DNA from: an uncultured Bacteriovorax sp. | GTDB lineage: Bacteria; Bdellovibrionota; Bacteriovoracia; Bacteriovoracales; Bacteriovoracaceae | Length of the DNA: 64,000 nt | Assembly (NCBI GenBank): GCA_946481315.1 | Contig: CAMLMH010000003.1 | Coordinates: 62,001 to 126,000 of the forward strand | Reading direction: 5' to 3' | Shown: positions 1 through 6,685 of the stretch, one piece after another | How positions within the stretch are numbered: the stretch's first letter is position 1 | How the letters are laid out: every line of letters begins with the position of its first letter | Notes under the pieces: model-generated | Databases searched by the model: none | What the model was told of the DNA's origin: nothing | The model's input: the letters and a program-made list of their open reading frames with translations, nothing else | Program-made: the position numbers and the translations under genes

Positions 1-1
1 T

Positions 2-1348
2 TCTCTTAAAAGACATGCAGACTCAAAAAATCAGTCAACCGGCTGGTGGCTTTATGACGGAAAAATCAAAGGGCTGAATGAATGGCGCAAAAAATATGAA
101 AATCAGCCAGCGGCTAATTATGATGAAGAAGTTGAAGGCTTAAAGGCACTGGATAAATATACACTGCAATTTAAACTGGCAAAAGTTTTCCCGCAATTCC
201 TGTACGCACTGGCCATGCCATTTTCTTATGTCGTGGCAAAAGAAGTTGTCGAAAAATACGGCAAAGAAATCATCAATCACCCGGTGGGAACAGGTCCTTA
301 TGTACTTCCGGTTTTCGATCAGGGGAAACGTCTGGTCTTCACCAAGAATCCAACTTATCGGGAAAAACTTTATCCTTCAGAAGCTTCACCGCAGTTCAAA
401 CACATGCTCGCTGATGCCGGAAAAAAACTTCCGCTCGTTGATAAGATCGTAGTTGATGTCATCGTTGAATCCCAACCAGCATGGCTTAAATTTAATAAAG
501 GGGAAACGGATTACCTCGGAATTCCCAAAGATAACTTCAACTCGGCTATCGTGAACAATGAACTATCAAAAGAATTGAAAGAAAAAGGAATTAAACTCAC
601 AGTCTCACCCAGTCTGGATGTTTACTTTTATGGTTTTAATTTTGATCATAAAATTTTTCAGAATATCGACCTTCGCCGGGCGATGAGCCTGGCCTTTGAT
701 CAAAAACAACTCAATGAGCTCTTTTATAACAACACCGGATTTCCGGCAGAGTCAGTTGCACCACCGGGACTAGCAGGACATTCAGAAACTTTTAAAAATC
801 CCTGGAAAGGTCCTAATCTCGAGCTTGCCAGAAAACATCTGGCCCTTGCCGGTTATCCCGAAGGGAAAGGACTTCCGGAGATTACACTCGACACATTCAG
901 CTCAACGTCCGCGCGGCAGAAAGCCGAATTTTTCCAGAAGCAAATGGAGAAAATCGGCATAAAGATTAAAGTCATCACCAATCTTTCACCAGAGTTACAG
1001 GCCAAGATTAAAAAGCGTGCAGTGATGATGATCGATTACGGCTGGATCGGAGACTATCCTGATACAGAAAACTTTCTGCAGATCTTCTACGGTCCTAATT
1101 CATCTCCGGGAGCAAACAGCTCGAATTATAATAATCCGGTCTTCAATAAGGGATATGAAGAAGTATCAAAAATGCAGAATTCTCCCGAGCGAACCGCACT
1201 CTACGAAAAATGGAATCAATACTTAGCTCAGGAAGTAGTGGCCATTTTCACTGTTCACACACAAAGCTATACACTTCAGCAAAAATGGTTAAAAAATTAT
1301 CACGACAGTGACTTTATTTTTGATTTCCATCAGTACCTGAACAAATAG
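2..1348 (+). CDS. ABC transporter substrate-binding protein, family 5 (5' partial)
   Basis: This is the C-terminal part of an extracytoplasmic solute-binding protein of the peptide/oligopeptide (SBP_bac_5) family; the reading frame is open to the left edge, so signal peptide and start lie outside. Visible family traits are the DRRAMSLAFDQ-like helix near the middle (LRRAMSLAFDQ), a GYPEGKGLP segment after an ELARKHLALAG helix, and the late IDYGWIGDYPDTENFLQIFYG stretch typical of DppA/OppA relatives. Such proteins deliver peptides or similar ligands to an ABC permease; the permease genes must be upstream or elsewhere, because the next gene runs the other way. The ligand cannot be told from sequence. 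A long palindrome follows the stop codon. Confidence 0.88.
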   Translation, partial: SLKRHADSKNQSTGWWLYDGKIKGLNEWRKKYENQPAANYDEEVEGLKALDKYTLQFKLAKVFPQFLYALAMPFSYVVAKEVVEKYGKEIINHPVGTGPYVLPVFDQGKRLVFTKNPTYREKLYPSEASPQFKHMLADAGKKLPLVDKIVVDVIVESQPAWLKFNKGETDYLGIPKDNFNSAIVNNELSKELKEKGIKLTVSPSLDVYFYGFNFDHKIFQNIDLRRAMSLAFDQKQLNELFYNNTGFPAESVAPPGLAGHSETFKNPWKGPNLELARKHLALAGYPEGKGLPEITLDTFSSTSARQKAEFFQKQMEKIGIKIKVITNLSPELQAKIKKRAVMMIDYGWIGDYPDTENFLQIFYGPNSSPGANSSNYNNPVFNKGYEEVSKMQNSPERTALYEKWNQYLAQEVVAIFTVHTQSYTLQQKWLKNYHDSDFIFDFHQYLNK

Positions 1349-1400
1349 GTTCCAGCACACTTTCCTGGTTGCGAGGCAACAAGGAAAGTGTGCTGGAACT
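1349..1400. repeat. REP-like palindrome, copy 1
   Basis: GTTCCAGCACACTTTCC and its inverted partner GGAAAGTGTGCTGGAAC face each other across a short centre with TTGC-GAG-GCAA. The stem lies between two convergent genes directly after a stop codon. It has no T-run on either side, so it may act as a folded 3' end rather than a classic intrinsic terminator. It belongs to the dispersed family described in the findings. Confidence 0.75.
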
Positions 1401-1406
1401 CATAGC

Positions 1407-1940
1407 TTAGACTTTTGGATTAGTGTCAAGACCATTTAATTTATTGGCAAAACGGGCAGGTAGAAGATTGATAACCATGTCCATGGAGTTCTTTAAAGCA
1501 CCCTGAGACTTATATTCGGCCTTTAATTTATCAAAGGCCTTTGAAATCTGAATGGCTTCAGCATCCGAAAAAAGCTTTCTTGCCTGATTAAACACTTTTG
1601 TTTCTTCTTCCTGAATGTGATGCTCAAGAGAATCTTTTAATTTTTGAGCGGTTTCTTTCCATTTCAAATTCGTTTTATCTTTGGTCTGCAATAGACGTAA
1701 AAAGCCTTCAGCTTCCATGTGTTCCTTAAATGAATGCATGACCACTCCGGAATCAGTATCTGTTGCCCGGATAGAATTGTAGACAGCAGCTTCTTCAGCG
1801 CGGGCATGAGGGATTAGTTCTGAAGCAATCTTTTCGATAATAGTATGGCGGTATTCATCGTTTTCATTGAGAGAAAGCAGTTCATTAAGAAGCGATTTTA
1901 CTTCTTCGTGATCTTTTTTAAGGTTTTGATAGATATCCAT
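1407..1940 (-). CDS. Hemerythrin domain-containing protein
   Basis: The 177-residue protein is an HHE-type cation-binding four-helix bundle that should carry a non-heme di-iron site for binding O2 or NO in the cytoplasm. Candidate ligands are H11 (in KKDHEEV), H45 and E49 (HARAEE), H69/H74 (HSFKEH) and H107/H108 with E111-E113 (HHIQEEE), in the usual order. There is no signal peptide and no fused sensor domain. An AAGGAG site lies about 9 bases before the ATG. It faces away from a cold-shock-domain gene and sits near rubrerythrin and a second hemerythrin protein, which suggests a role in oxygen or nitrosative stress. The family is certain; the ligand is inferred. Confidence 0.9.
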   Translation of the reverse strand: MDIYQNLKKDHEEVKSLLNELLSLNENDEYRHTIIEKIASELIPHARAEEAAVYNSIRATDTDSGVVMHSFKEHMEAEGFLRLLQTKDKTNLKWKETAQKLKDSLEHHIQEEETKVFNQARKLFSDAEAIQISKAFDKLKAEYKSQGALKNSMDMVINLLPARFANKLNGLDTNPKV

Positions 1941-2009
1941 TGAGCAACTCCTTATGAGAATGAGTTTCGATTAGATTTCAGAAGATCACAGGAAATGGCC
2001 GGATTAAAG

Positions 2010-2067
2010 GACCGGAGCAATGTTTAGGGTTTTTATTTGCGTCTATTCTGAGTAAAGTGCTCCGGTC
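2010..2067. repeat. Perfect 10-bp inverted repeat between divergent genes
   Basis: GACCGGAGCA (2010-2019) is repeated in inverse as TGCTCCGGTC (2058-2067) around a 38-base centre, in the gap between the divergent hemerythrin and cold-shock genes. It could be a paired operator or an mRNA leader hairpin. No protein is recognised as its binder. Confidence 0.5.
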
Positions 2068-2115
2068 GCTACCTTAAGCTCATAATATCTGCTATGCTCT
2101 GAGCAAGAGGGAATT

Positions 2116-2535
2116 ATGACAAGAGTAAAAGTTCAATTTGTAAAATACGATATGACCAAAACAAAAAACCGAAAACGCAAAGATATGCTGGTGGATGAGC
2201 AAAGTGAAGAAGCGGTAATTAACCAGCTGGAGCGTATTCATAAAGGTGAAAAAGTCATTACTATTCATGAAATTGTCTGGGATGAAAAACAAATTAAAGA
2301 AGCCGGCAGGCTGGAAAAAATTCAACAGCGCCTTAAGTTTACCGGGACCGTGAAGTTTTTTGATGTGGAAAAAGGATTTGGTTTTATTCAGCCTGATGAA
2401 GAAATGGATGATTTGTTTTTTCACAAGTCCGCATGTACCGACGGCGTTCCCTATGACAAAGACAGAGTAGAATTTAAAATCAGTGAAGGACCAAAAGGAC
2501 TTTCAGCGATTCACATAAAAGTTATCGATTCATAA
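2116..2535 (+). CDS. Cold shock domain protein with basic N-terminal extension
   Basis: A 139-residue protein whose C-terminal half (about 75-138) is a cold shock domain with RNP1 KGFGFIQ (86-92) and RNP2-like DLFFHKS (99-105); these surfaces bind single-stranded nucleic acid. The first 70 residues are charged and lysine-rich and match no domain I recognise, so it is about twice the size of a typical CspA. A purine-rich GAGGG lies just before the ATG. It probably acts as an RNA chaperone or post-transcriptional regulator; the extension may add RNA affinity. A REP-like palindrome follows the stop. Confidence 0.88.
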   Translation: MTRVKVQFVKYDMTKTKNRKRKDMLVDEQSEEAVINQLERIHKGEKVITIHEIVWDEKQIKEAGRLEKIQQRLKFTGTVKFFDVEKGFGFIQPDEEMDDLFFHKSACTDGVPYDKDRVEFKISEGPKGLSAIHIKVIDS

Positions 2536-2538
2536 TAA

Positions 2539-2582
2539 GCACACTTTTCAGGCTATGCGACAAGAAAAGTGTGCTGGAACCT
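2539..2582. repeat. REP-like palindrome, copy 2
   Basis: GCACACTTTTC (2539-2549) pairs with GAAAAGTGTGC (2564-2574) and is followed by TGGAACC. It lies between the convergent cold-shock and rubrerythrin genes and has the same core as copy 1, with a centre containing TGCGA. Confidence 0.75.
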
Positions 2583-3080
2583 TTAAGAAATTTTTTGATA
2601 TTTAGAACCGGGAGCATTACATACCGGGCATTTTTCCGGTGGATTTTTAAATTCCAGATGGCCGCATACAGGACATAACCAGACTTCTGAATCAATATCT
2701 TTACCGGCCTTTACTGCCTCCATTGCAACTTTGTAGAGTTCAGCGTGAATGCGTTCGACTTCCATGGCCCATTTGAACATCCGTTTAGCCTTATGTCCTT
2801 CTTTTTCCGCCTGCTCATACATTGGAGGATACATTTCATTGTGCTCGTAAGTTTCACCATTAATGGCGTATTCCAGATTTTCCAGTGTTGATTTCACTCC
2901 GTCCATCGCCTGGAAATGGGCCAGAGCATGAATCGTTTCCGCTTCAGCTGTTGCCCTAAAAAGCGTGGCCACATTTTTGAAGCCATCTTTTTCTGCCTGC
3001 TGAGCAAAGGCCAGATATTTTCGGTTTGCCATGCTTTCCCCGGCAAAGGCTTCTTTTAAATTGTCCTGTGTCGTTTTCAT
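2583..3080 (-). CDS. Rubrerythrin
   Basis: The 165-residue protein has the standard two-part rubrerythrin build: an N-terminal ferritin-like di-iron four-helix bundle with E-x2-H pairs (E48/H51 and E109/H112) and a C-terminal rubredoxin-like knuckle with C136-x2-C139 and C151-x2-C154. Rubrerythrins reduce hydrogen peroxide to water in the cytoplasm with electrons from a rubredoxin or NAD(P)H-dependent reductase. The length matches the short rubrerythrin class. A strong AGGAGG lies before the ATG. It is flanked by hemerythrin-type genes, consistent with a microaerobic or oxidative stress cluster. Confidence 0.95.
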   Translation of the reverse strand: MKTTQDNLKEAFAGESMANRKYLAFAQQAEKDGFKNVATLFRATAEAETIHALAHFQAMDGVKSTLENLEYAINGETYEHNEMYPPMYEQAEKEGHKAKRMFKWAMEVERIHAELYKVAMEAVKAGKDIDSEVWLCPVCGHLEFKNPPEKCPVCNAPGSKYQKIS

Positions 3081-3193
3081 ACTTCCTCCTGGTTGAAAAA
3101 AATTTTATAAAACAAACTGAATTTATCTTATTCCTTCAGATCGACAATAGCGCTGATAATTGTCAGAGAAATAAGGGAAAAAGATGGTTCTAA

Positions 3194-3207
3194 ATGACAT
3201 ACGTCAT
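3194..3207. promoter_or_regulatory. Candidate CRP/FNR-family operator
   Basis: ATGAC-ATAC-GTCAT lies between the divergent rubrerythrin and hemerythrin-PAS genes. The TGA-N6-TCA geometry is that of CRP/FNR-family sites. A second site of the same form, TATGAC-ATCG-GTCATA, precedes the kinase gene at 56.8 kb. Assignment to a NO- or O2-responsive regulator is inferred from the neighbours. Confidence 0.45.
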
Positions 3208-3269
3208 ATTTTAAGACAAGGGCGTGAAGTAATGTCGGAGAATAAACCAAAATCCAAGTGAGTCCAGCC

Positions 3270-4238
3270 ATGAGTACGACTTTTCCTGAATTCGTAAAAA
3301 CACTGCCGGAATGGCATCCAGTAAAAACATATTGCAAAGAAAATGAAGCTCTCCGACAGTTGCTGCTTGAGCTTTCCACTGCAGTGGAAGTGAATGATAC
3401 TCAGCTTTTTTTCAGTTTATTTAATCAGATAAGTGAAGTTGATATTCATTACACGCGTAAAGAAAATCAGCTTTTTCCTTATCTGGAGAAATATGGATGG
3501 AATGGACCAAGTCAGGGAATGTGGTCTTTTCATGATGCCAACCGGGATATCTTACGGGGTATGCGAAAGAAGATTGAAGATAAAAATCTGGAAGGGGCCA
3601 TGAATGATGTACCGATGCTTATCGGTGAACTTCAGCGCATGATGCTGGTTGAAGAAATGCGACTCCTTCCGTATGCCATGGAACTTCTCAATGCTGATGA
3701 CTGGAAAAAAATGAGCGAAGGCGAAGAAGAAATCGGATGGTGTTTTAATGTCCGTCCAGCTCTTCTTGAAAGTGCACCAAATGAAGTGAAGGCCGCTGCG
3801 GAATCAATTCAAAAAAATGCAAAAGGTCTGGGGGGAATACCCATGGAAGAAGGTTTCATGACTGTTGAGCAGATCAACCTCATGCTGAAATTTCTTCCGG
3901 TTGATTTGACCTATGTCGATGAAAACGACCGGGTACTATTTTATAATCGTGGTGAAGAAAGGGTATTTCCGCGAAGTGCAGCCGTTATCGGAAGAGAAGT
4001 GCGTTTTTGTCATCCGCCAAAGAGTGTCGATACCGTCTTAAAAATTCTGGACGAGTTCAGAAAAGGGACGAAGGACGATGCTGAGTTCTGGATTGATTAC
4101 CGGGGAAAAAAAGTACACATTCGTTACTTCGCCATTCGCGATGCCGCTCGTAATTATAAGGGCGTAATTGAAGTCTCTCAGGACATCACAGCAATTCAGA
4201 AACTAGAAGGTGAGCAGCGGCTTCTGAGCTGGAAATAA
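3270..4238 (+). CDS. Hemerythrin-like / PAS protein of the DUF438 type
   Basis: A 322-residue cytoplasmic protein. The N-terminal half resembles a hemerythrin/DUF438 bundle, with H-x3-KENQLFPYLE near residues 60-73 and a WSFHDANR motif near 86-93 that should supply iron ligands. The C-terminal part (about 200-320) is a PAS domain with the hallmark CHPPKSVDTVL segment seen in DUF438 proteins. Such proteins are thought to sense O2, NO or redox state; there is no output domain here. The ATG at 3270 is preferred over a GTG at 3258 because GTGAG lies 8 bases upstream. An FNR-type palindrome lies about 65 bases before the start, and NnrS lies just downstream. Confidence 0.82.
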   Translation: MSTTFPEFVKTLPEWHPVKTYCKENEALRQLLLELSTAVEVNDTQLFFSLFNQISEVDIHYTRKENQLFPYLEKYGWNGPSQGMWSFHDANRDILRGMRKKIEDKNLEGAMNDVPMLIGELQRMMLVEEMRLLPYAMELLNADDWKKMSEGEEEIGWCFNVRPALLESAPNEVKAAAESIQKNAKGLGGIPMEEGFMTVEQINLMLKFLPVDLTYVDENDRVLFYNRGEERVFPRSAAVIGREVRFCHPPKSVDTVLKILDEFRKGTKDDAEFWIDYRGKKVHIRYFAIRDAARNYKGVIEVSQDITAIQKLEGEQRLLSWK

Positions 4239-4255
4239 AGCTATATTTTATCTTA

Positions 4256-4292
4256 CCTTTTGACATAAAAATATGTTATAAGTGTCAAAAGG
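4256..4292. promoter_or_regulatory. Inverted repeat CCTTTTGACA-N17-TGTCAAAAGG, probable operator
   Basis: Two perfect 10-base arms (4256-4265 and 4283-4292) are separated by an AT-rich 17-base spacer and end about 12 bases before the start of the SufR-like regulator. The position suits autoregulation by that winged-helix protein. It is not followed by a T-run, so a terminator is less likely. Confidence 0.55.
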
Positions 4293-4303
4293 ATAAGGTG
4301 AGA

Positions 4304-4933
4304 ATGATTGAATTACTGGGGACGACTCAACAGCAATTGTTGAAGTTGCTCAATAAGCATAAAGACGGACTGACAATAGCCGAACTCATTGCCATGCTGG
4401 ATATTTCCCGCAATGCAGTCAAACAGCACATTTCGGTGCTGGAAAAAAGTGAATTGATAACGACAGGTTTATTGCATAAAACGGCCGGACGGCCGACTCA
4501 AAGCTATGTTCTTACTGATAAGGGCCGTGAGTATTTTCCCCGTAAATATTCATGGCTGGCCGGTCTTTTAATGGAGCAAATCCGTGAAGAAAAAGACGAA
4601 AGAGGATTGCAGAAATTTCTTGATAAATTAGGCACTAATATTTCTTCCCAATACATTCCCCATTTAAAAAAATTATCACTTCCTGAACGTTTGAAGGCGA
4701 CGGCAAGTATTCTGTCAGAGCTAGGTTATGAAGCGGAAGTGTTACCAGGAAAAAATAAAAACGAATTACGTCTGGAAGTCACCAACTGTGTTTTTCAAAA
4801 TCTCGTCAGCACTTGTCCGGAAATATGTAGCTTTGATAAAAGTTTAGTGAAAAGCCTGACTGGTCAAAAACTAGAACAACAATCCTGCATCGCTCAGGGA
4901 GAAAATGCTTGTTGTTTCGGAGTAAAAAAATGA
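4304..4933 (+). CDS. SufR/COG2345-type winged-helix regulator with C-terminal cysteines
   Basis: The 209-residue protein begins with an ArsR-like winged helix (about 8-75; the recognition region is DISRNAVKQHISVLEKSELI, followed by an AGRPTQSYVLTDKG wing). The C-terminal domain contains C162, C171, C175, C195, C203 and C204, a pattern like the iron-sulfur or metal-binding end of SufR-type regulators. It probably represses the operon it starts and responds to Fe-S cluster state, NO or oxygen. The ATG at 4304 has AAGGTGA just upstream; a GTG at 4298 is an alternative. It overlaps the next gene by four bases (ATGA), so the genes are translationally coupled. Cluster binding is inferred. Confidence 0.78.
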   Translation: MIELLGTTQQQLLKLLNKHKDGLTIAELIAMLDISRNAVKQHISVLEKSELITTGLLHKTAGRPTQSYVLTDKGREYFPRKYSWLAGLLMEQIREEKDERGLQKFLDKLGTNISSQYIPHLKKLSLPERLKATASILSELGYEAEVLPGKNKNELRLEVTNCVFQNLVSTCPEICSFDKSLVKSLTGQKLEQQSCIAQGENACCFGVKK

Positions 4934-5532
4934 ATGAAGAAAAAACGGTTCAACTTGTACGGGTAAGATTTCCCGGGCAGTCAAAGCCGGGAATTTTCCG
5001 GGCCGGAAAAGAACCTCTGGCCCATGGACAGAAAGTTGTTGCTATGTCTGAAAGAGGACTGACGATAGGGTTTATTAATTCTCAGATCTATGAAATTCCT
5101 TATAAGAAAGAACTGGGTAAATTACCTGATCTGAAAAAAACAGCAACTGCTGAAGATGAACTTTTTTACAAAAAAGTCTATCAGGAACAAAAAAAGGCCA
5201 GGGGGGTTTTTGAACAACTCGTCAGCAAACATAATCTACCGATGAAGCTTGAAGATATTGAATATGTTTCTCAGGGGAAAAAAATCATTTTCAGTTATTT
5301 TTCACCTGAAAGAGTTGATTTCAGAAATTTGCTAAAAGATCTCTCCCAGGAATTAAGGTGTAAGATTGAACTTCGGCAAATTTACAATTCTCTTAAAAAT
5401 TGTAAAATCGGCCCATGTGGTCCGGAGCTATGTCTTTTTATAAATTCACTAATAGATAATCCTGCCAAAAAAGCATGCAATCCCTTTTATTGTTGTCTTG
5501 ATGGTATAGAGAAGGAAAAAAACGATGAATAA
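4930..5532 (+). CDS. PSP1/RicT-like protein
   Basis: A 200-residue cytoplasmic protein related to the PSP1 C-terminal family (RicT/YaaT), shown by the run from LEDIEYVSQGKKIIFSYFSPERVDF through CKIELRQI and the cysteine motifs GPCGPELC and KACNPFYCC. In Bacillus, RicT forms an Fe-S-containing complex with RicA and RicF that affects RNA processing and development. The start at 4930 has CGGAG upstream and overlaps the regulator; the longer in-frame ATG at 4909 lies inside that gene. Its place between an Fe-S-type regulator and NnrS is unusual and suggests a redox-linked role. The family is likely; the function here is unknown. Confidence 0.72.
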   Translation: MNEEKTVQLVRVRFPGQSKPGIFRAGKEPLAHGQKVVAMSERGLTIGFINSQIYEIPYKKELGKLPDLKKTATAEDELFYKKVYQEQKKARGVFEQLVSKHNLPMKLEDIEYVSQGKKIIFSYFSPERVDFRNLLKDLSQELRCKIELRQIYNSLKNCKIGPCGPELCLFINSLIDNPAKKACNPFYCCLDGIEKEKNDE

Positions 5533-6685
5533 TGTATGGGCAATTGGTTTTCGACCATTTTTTTTAACCGGATCAATTGTTTCACTTTTTCTGGTCCTTT
5601 ACTGGGCGATTGTTTTTTTTATGGGTGCTCTTCCGGATGGTTTTTTCTCTCCTGTTAACTGGCATGCTCATGAAATGGTTTATGGTTTCGCGGTCAGTAT
5701 TGTTGCAGGTTTTCTGCTGACGGCCTCAGCGAACTGGACTATGACAAAAGCCTTAAATGGTAAAAAATTAGCCATTCTTTTTTTTCTGTGGTTTTTGGGA
5801 AGATTGGGAATGACATTATCTCTCTTTAATTTGCCCATTCCACATTTCGTTTATTCAACAATTGATATGTTGTTCATACCTGCCTTAGTAGCAGCGCTGG
5901 CCCCTCCCTTAATAAAGGCAAAACAATTAAGAAATATGCAGTTTATTCCGGTTCTACTTCTGCTGGCTGTAGGTAATTTGCTTACACACTTGTCTGCTCT
6001 GGAACTCATGGGTAGTGAATATGCCACCCGGGGAATTTATCTGGGGGTAAATATAATTTTGATCATTATGATCATAATCGGTGGAAGGATTGTCCCAGCA
6101 TTTACTGCAAATGCACTACTGTTAAAAATATCTCCTCGACCATGGCTGGAAAAAGCTGTGCTTATTTCGGTCTGGATTTTTGTGTTCATGGATTTTACCG
6201 GACAAACACTTGCAACTGCATGGATTGCCCTGATCGCCGGTGTTTTGAACTGGCTTCGTCTTTCTGGCTGGGGGACGCTGCGAACTTTAAAAAATCCTTT
6301 ACTCTGGATTCTCCATCTTGGTTATTTCTGGATCGGAGCGGGATTCATTCTCATTTTTATCAGTGAAATTTTGGGATTTCTTCCCCGGAGTGTGGCGATT
6401 CATGCATTCACGGCAGGTGCGATGGGAACTTTTATTATTGGAATGATGTCCCGGGTTTCACTGGGGCATTCTGGAAGACCTTTAAAGCTCAAAAAAGGTT
6501 TCGTCGTTTCCTATTACCTGATTACATTTGCGGCAACTATTCGGGTAGCCCTTGGCTTTTTTCCGGAAGTCTATGCTCATGGGATTCTTTGTGCAGGAAT
6601 CTTATGGGCCCTGAGTTTTCTGTGGTTCCTTATTTACTATGCGACTATTTTAATCTCTCCTCGAGCTGACGGTAAACCAGGTTAG
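5525..6685 (+). CDS. nnrS: NnrS family membrane protein
   Basis: A 386-residue polytopic inner-membrane protein with about 12 hydrophobic segments. The N-terminal FRPFFLTG, the NWHAHEMVYGF motif, GFLLTA and the later GGRIVPAFTANAL and HAFTAGAMGTFIIGMMSRVSLGH motifs are hallmarks of NnrS, a heme- and copper-containing protein that protects against nitric oxide stress. It starts eight bases inside the PSP1-like gene, completing a three-gene coupled operon under the SufR-like regulator. Its 3' end overlaps the convergent P-type ATPase gene by four bases. No nitrite or NO reductase lies in the window, so it probably serves detoxification rather than denitrification. Confidence 0.93.
   Translation: MNNVWAIGFRPFFLTGSIVSLFLVLYWAIVFFMGALPDGFFSPVNWHAHEMVYGFAVSIVAGFLLTASANWTMTKALNGKKLAILFFLWFLGRLGMTLSLFNLPIPHFVYSTIDMLFIPALVAALAPPLIKAKQLRNMQFIPVLLLLAVGNLLTHLSALELMGSEYATRGIYLGVNIILIIMIIIGGRIVPAFTANALLLKISPRPWLEKAVLISVWIFVFMDFTGQTLATAWIALIAGVLNWLRLSGWGTLRTLKNPLLWILHLGYFWIGAGFILIFISEILGFLPRSVAIHAFTAGAMGTFIIGMMSRVSLGHSGRPLKLKKGFVVSYYLITFAATIRVALGFFPEVYAHGILCAGILWALSFLWFLIYYATILISPRADGKPG

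Noticed and set aside
3232..3261. A nine-codon open frame upstream of the hemerythrin-PAS gene as a leader peptide
   Set aside because: It ends just before the start at 3270 but has no clear SD and no features of an attenuator. It could be chance.
4260..4282. Sigma-70 promoter with TTGACA and TATAAG
   Set aside because: The spacing is 11 bases, far from the usual 16-18, and the same bases form the arms of the inverted repeat, so an operator is the simpler reading.
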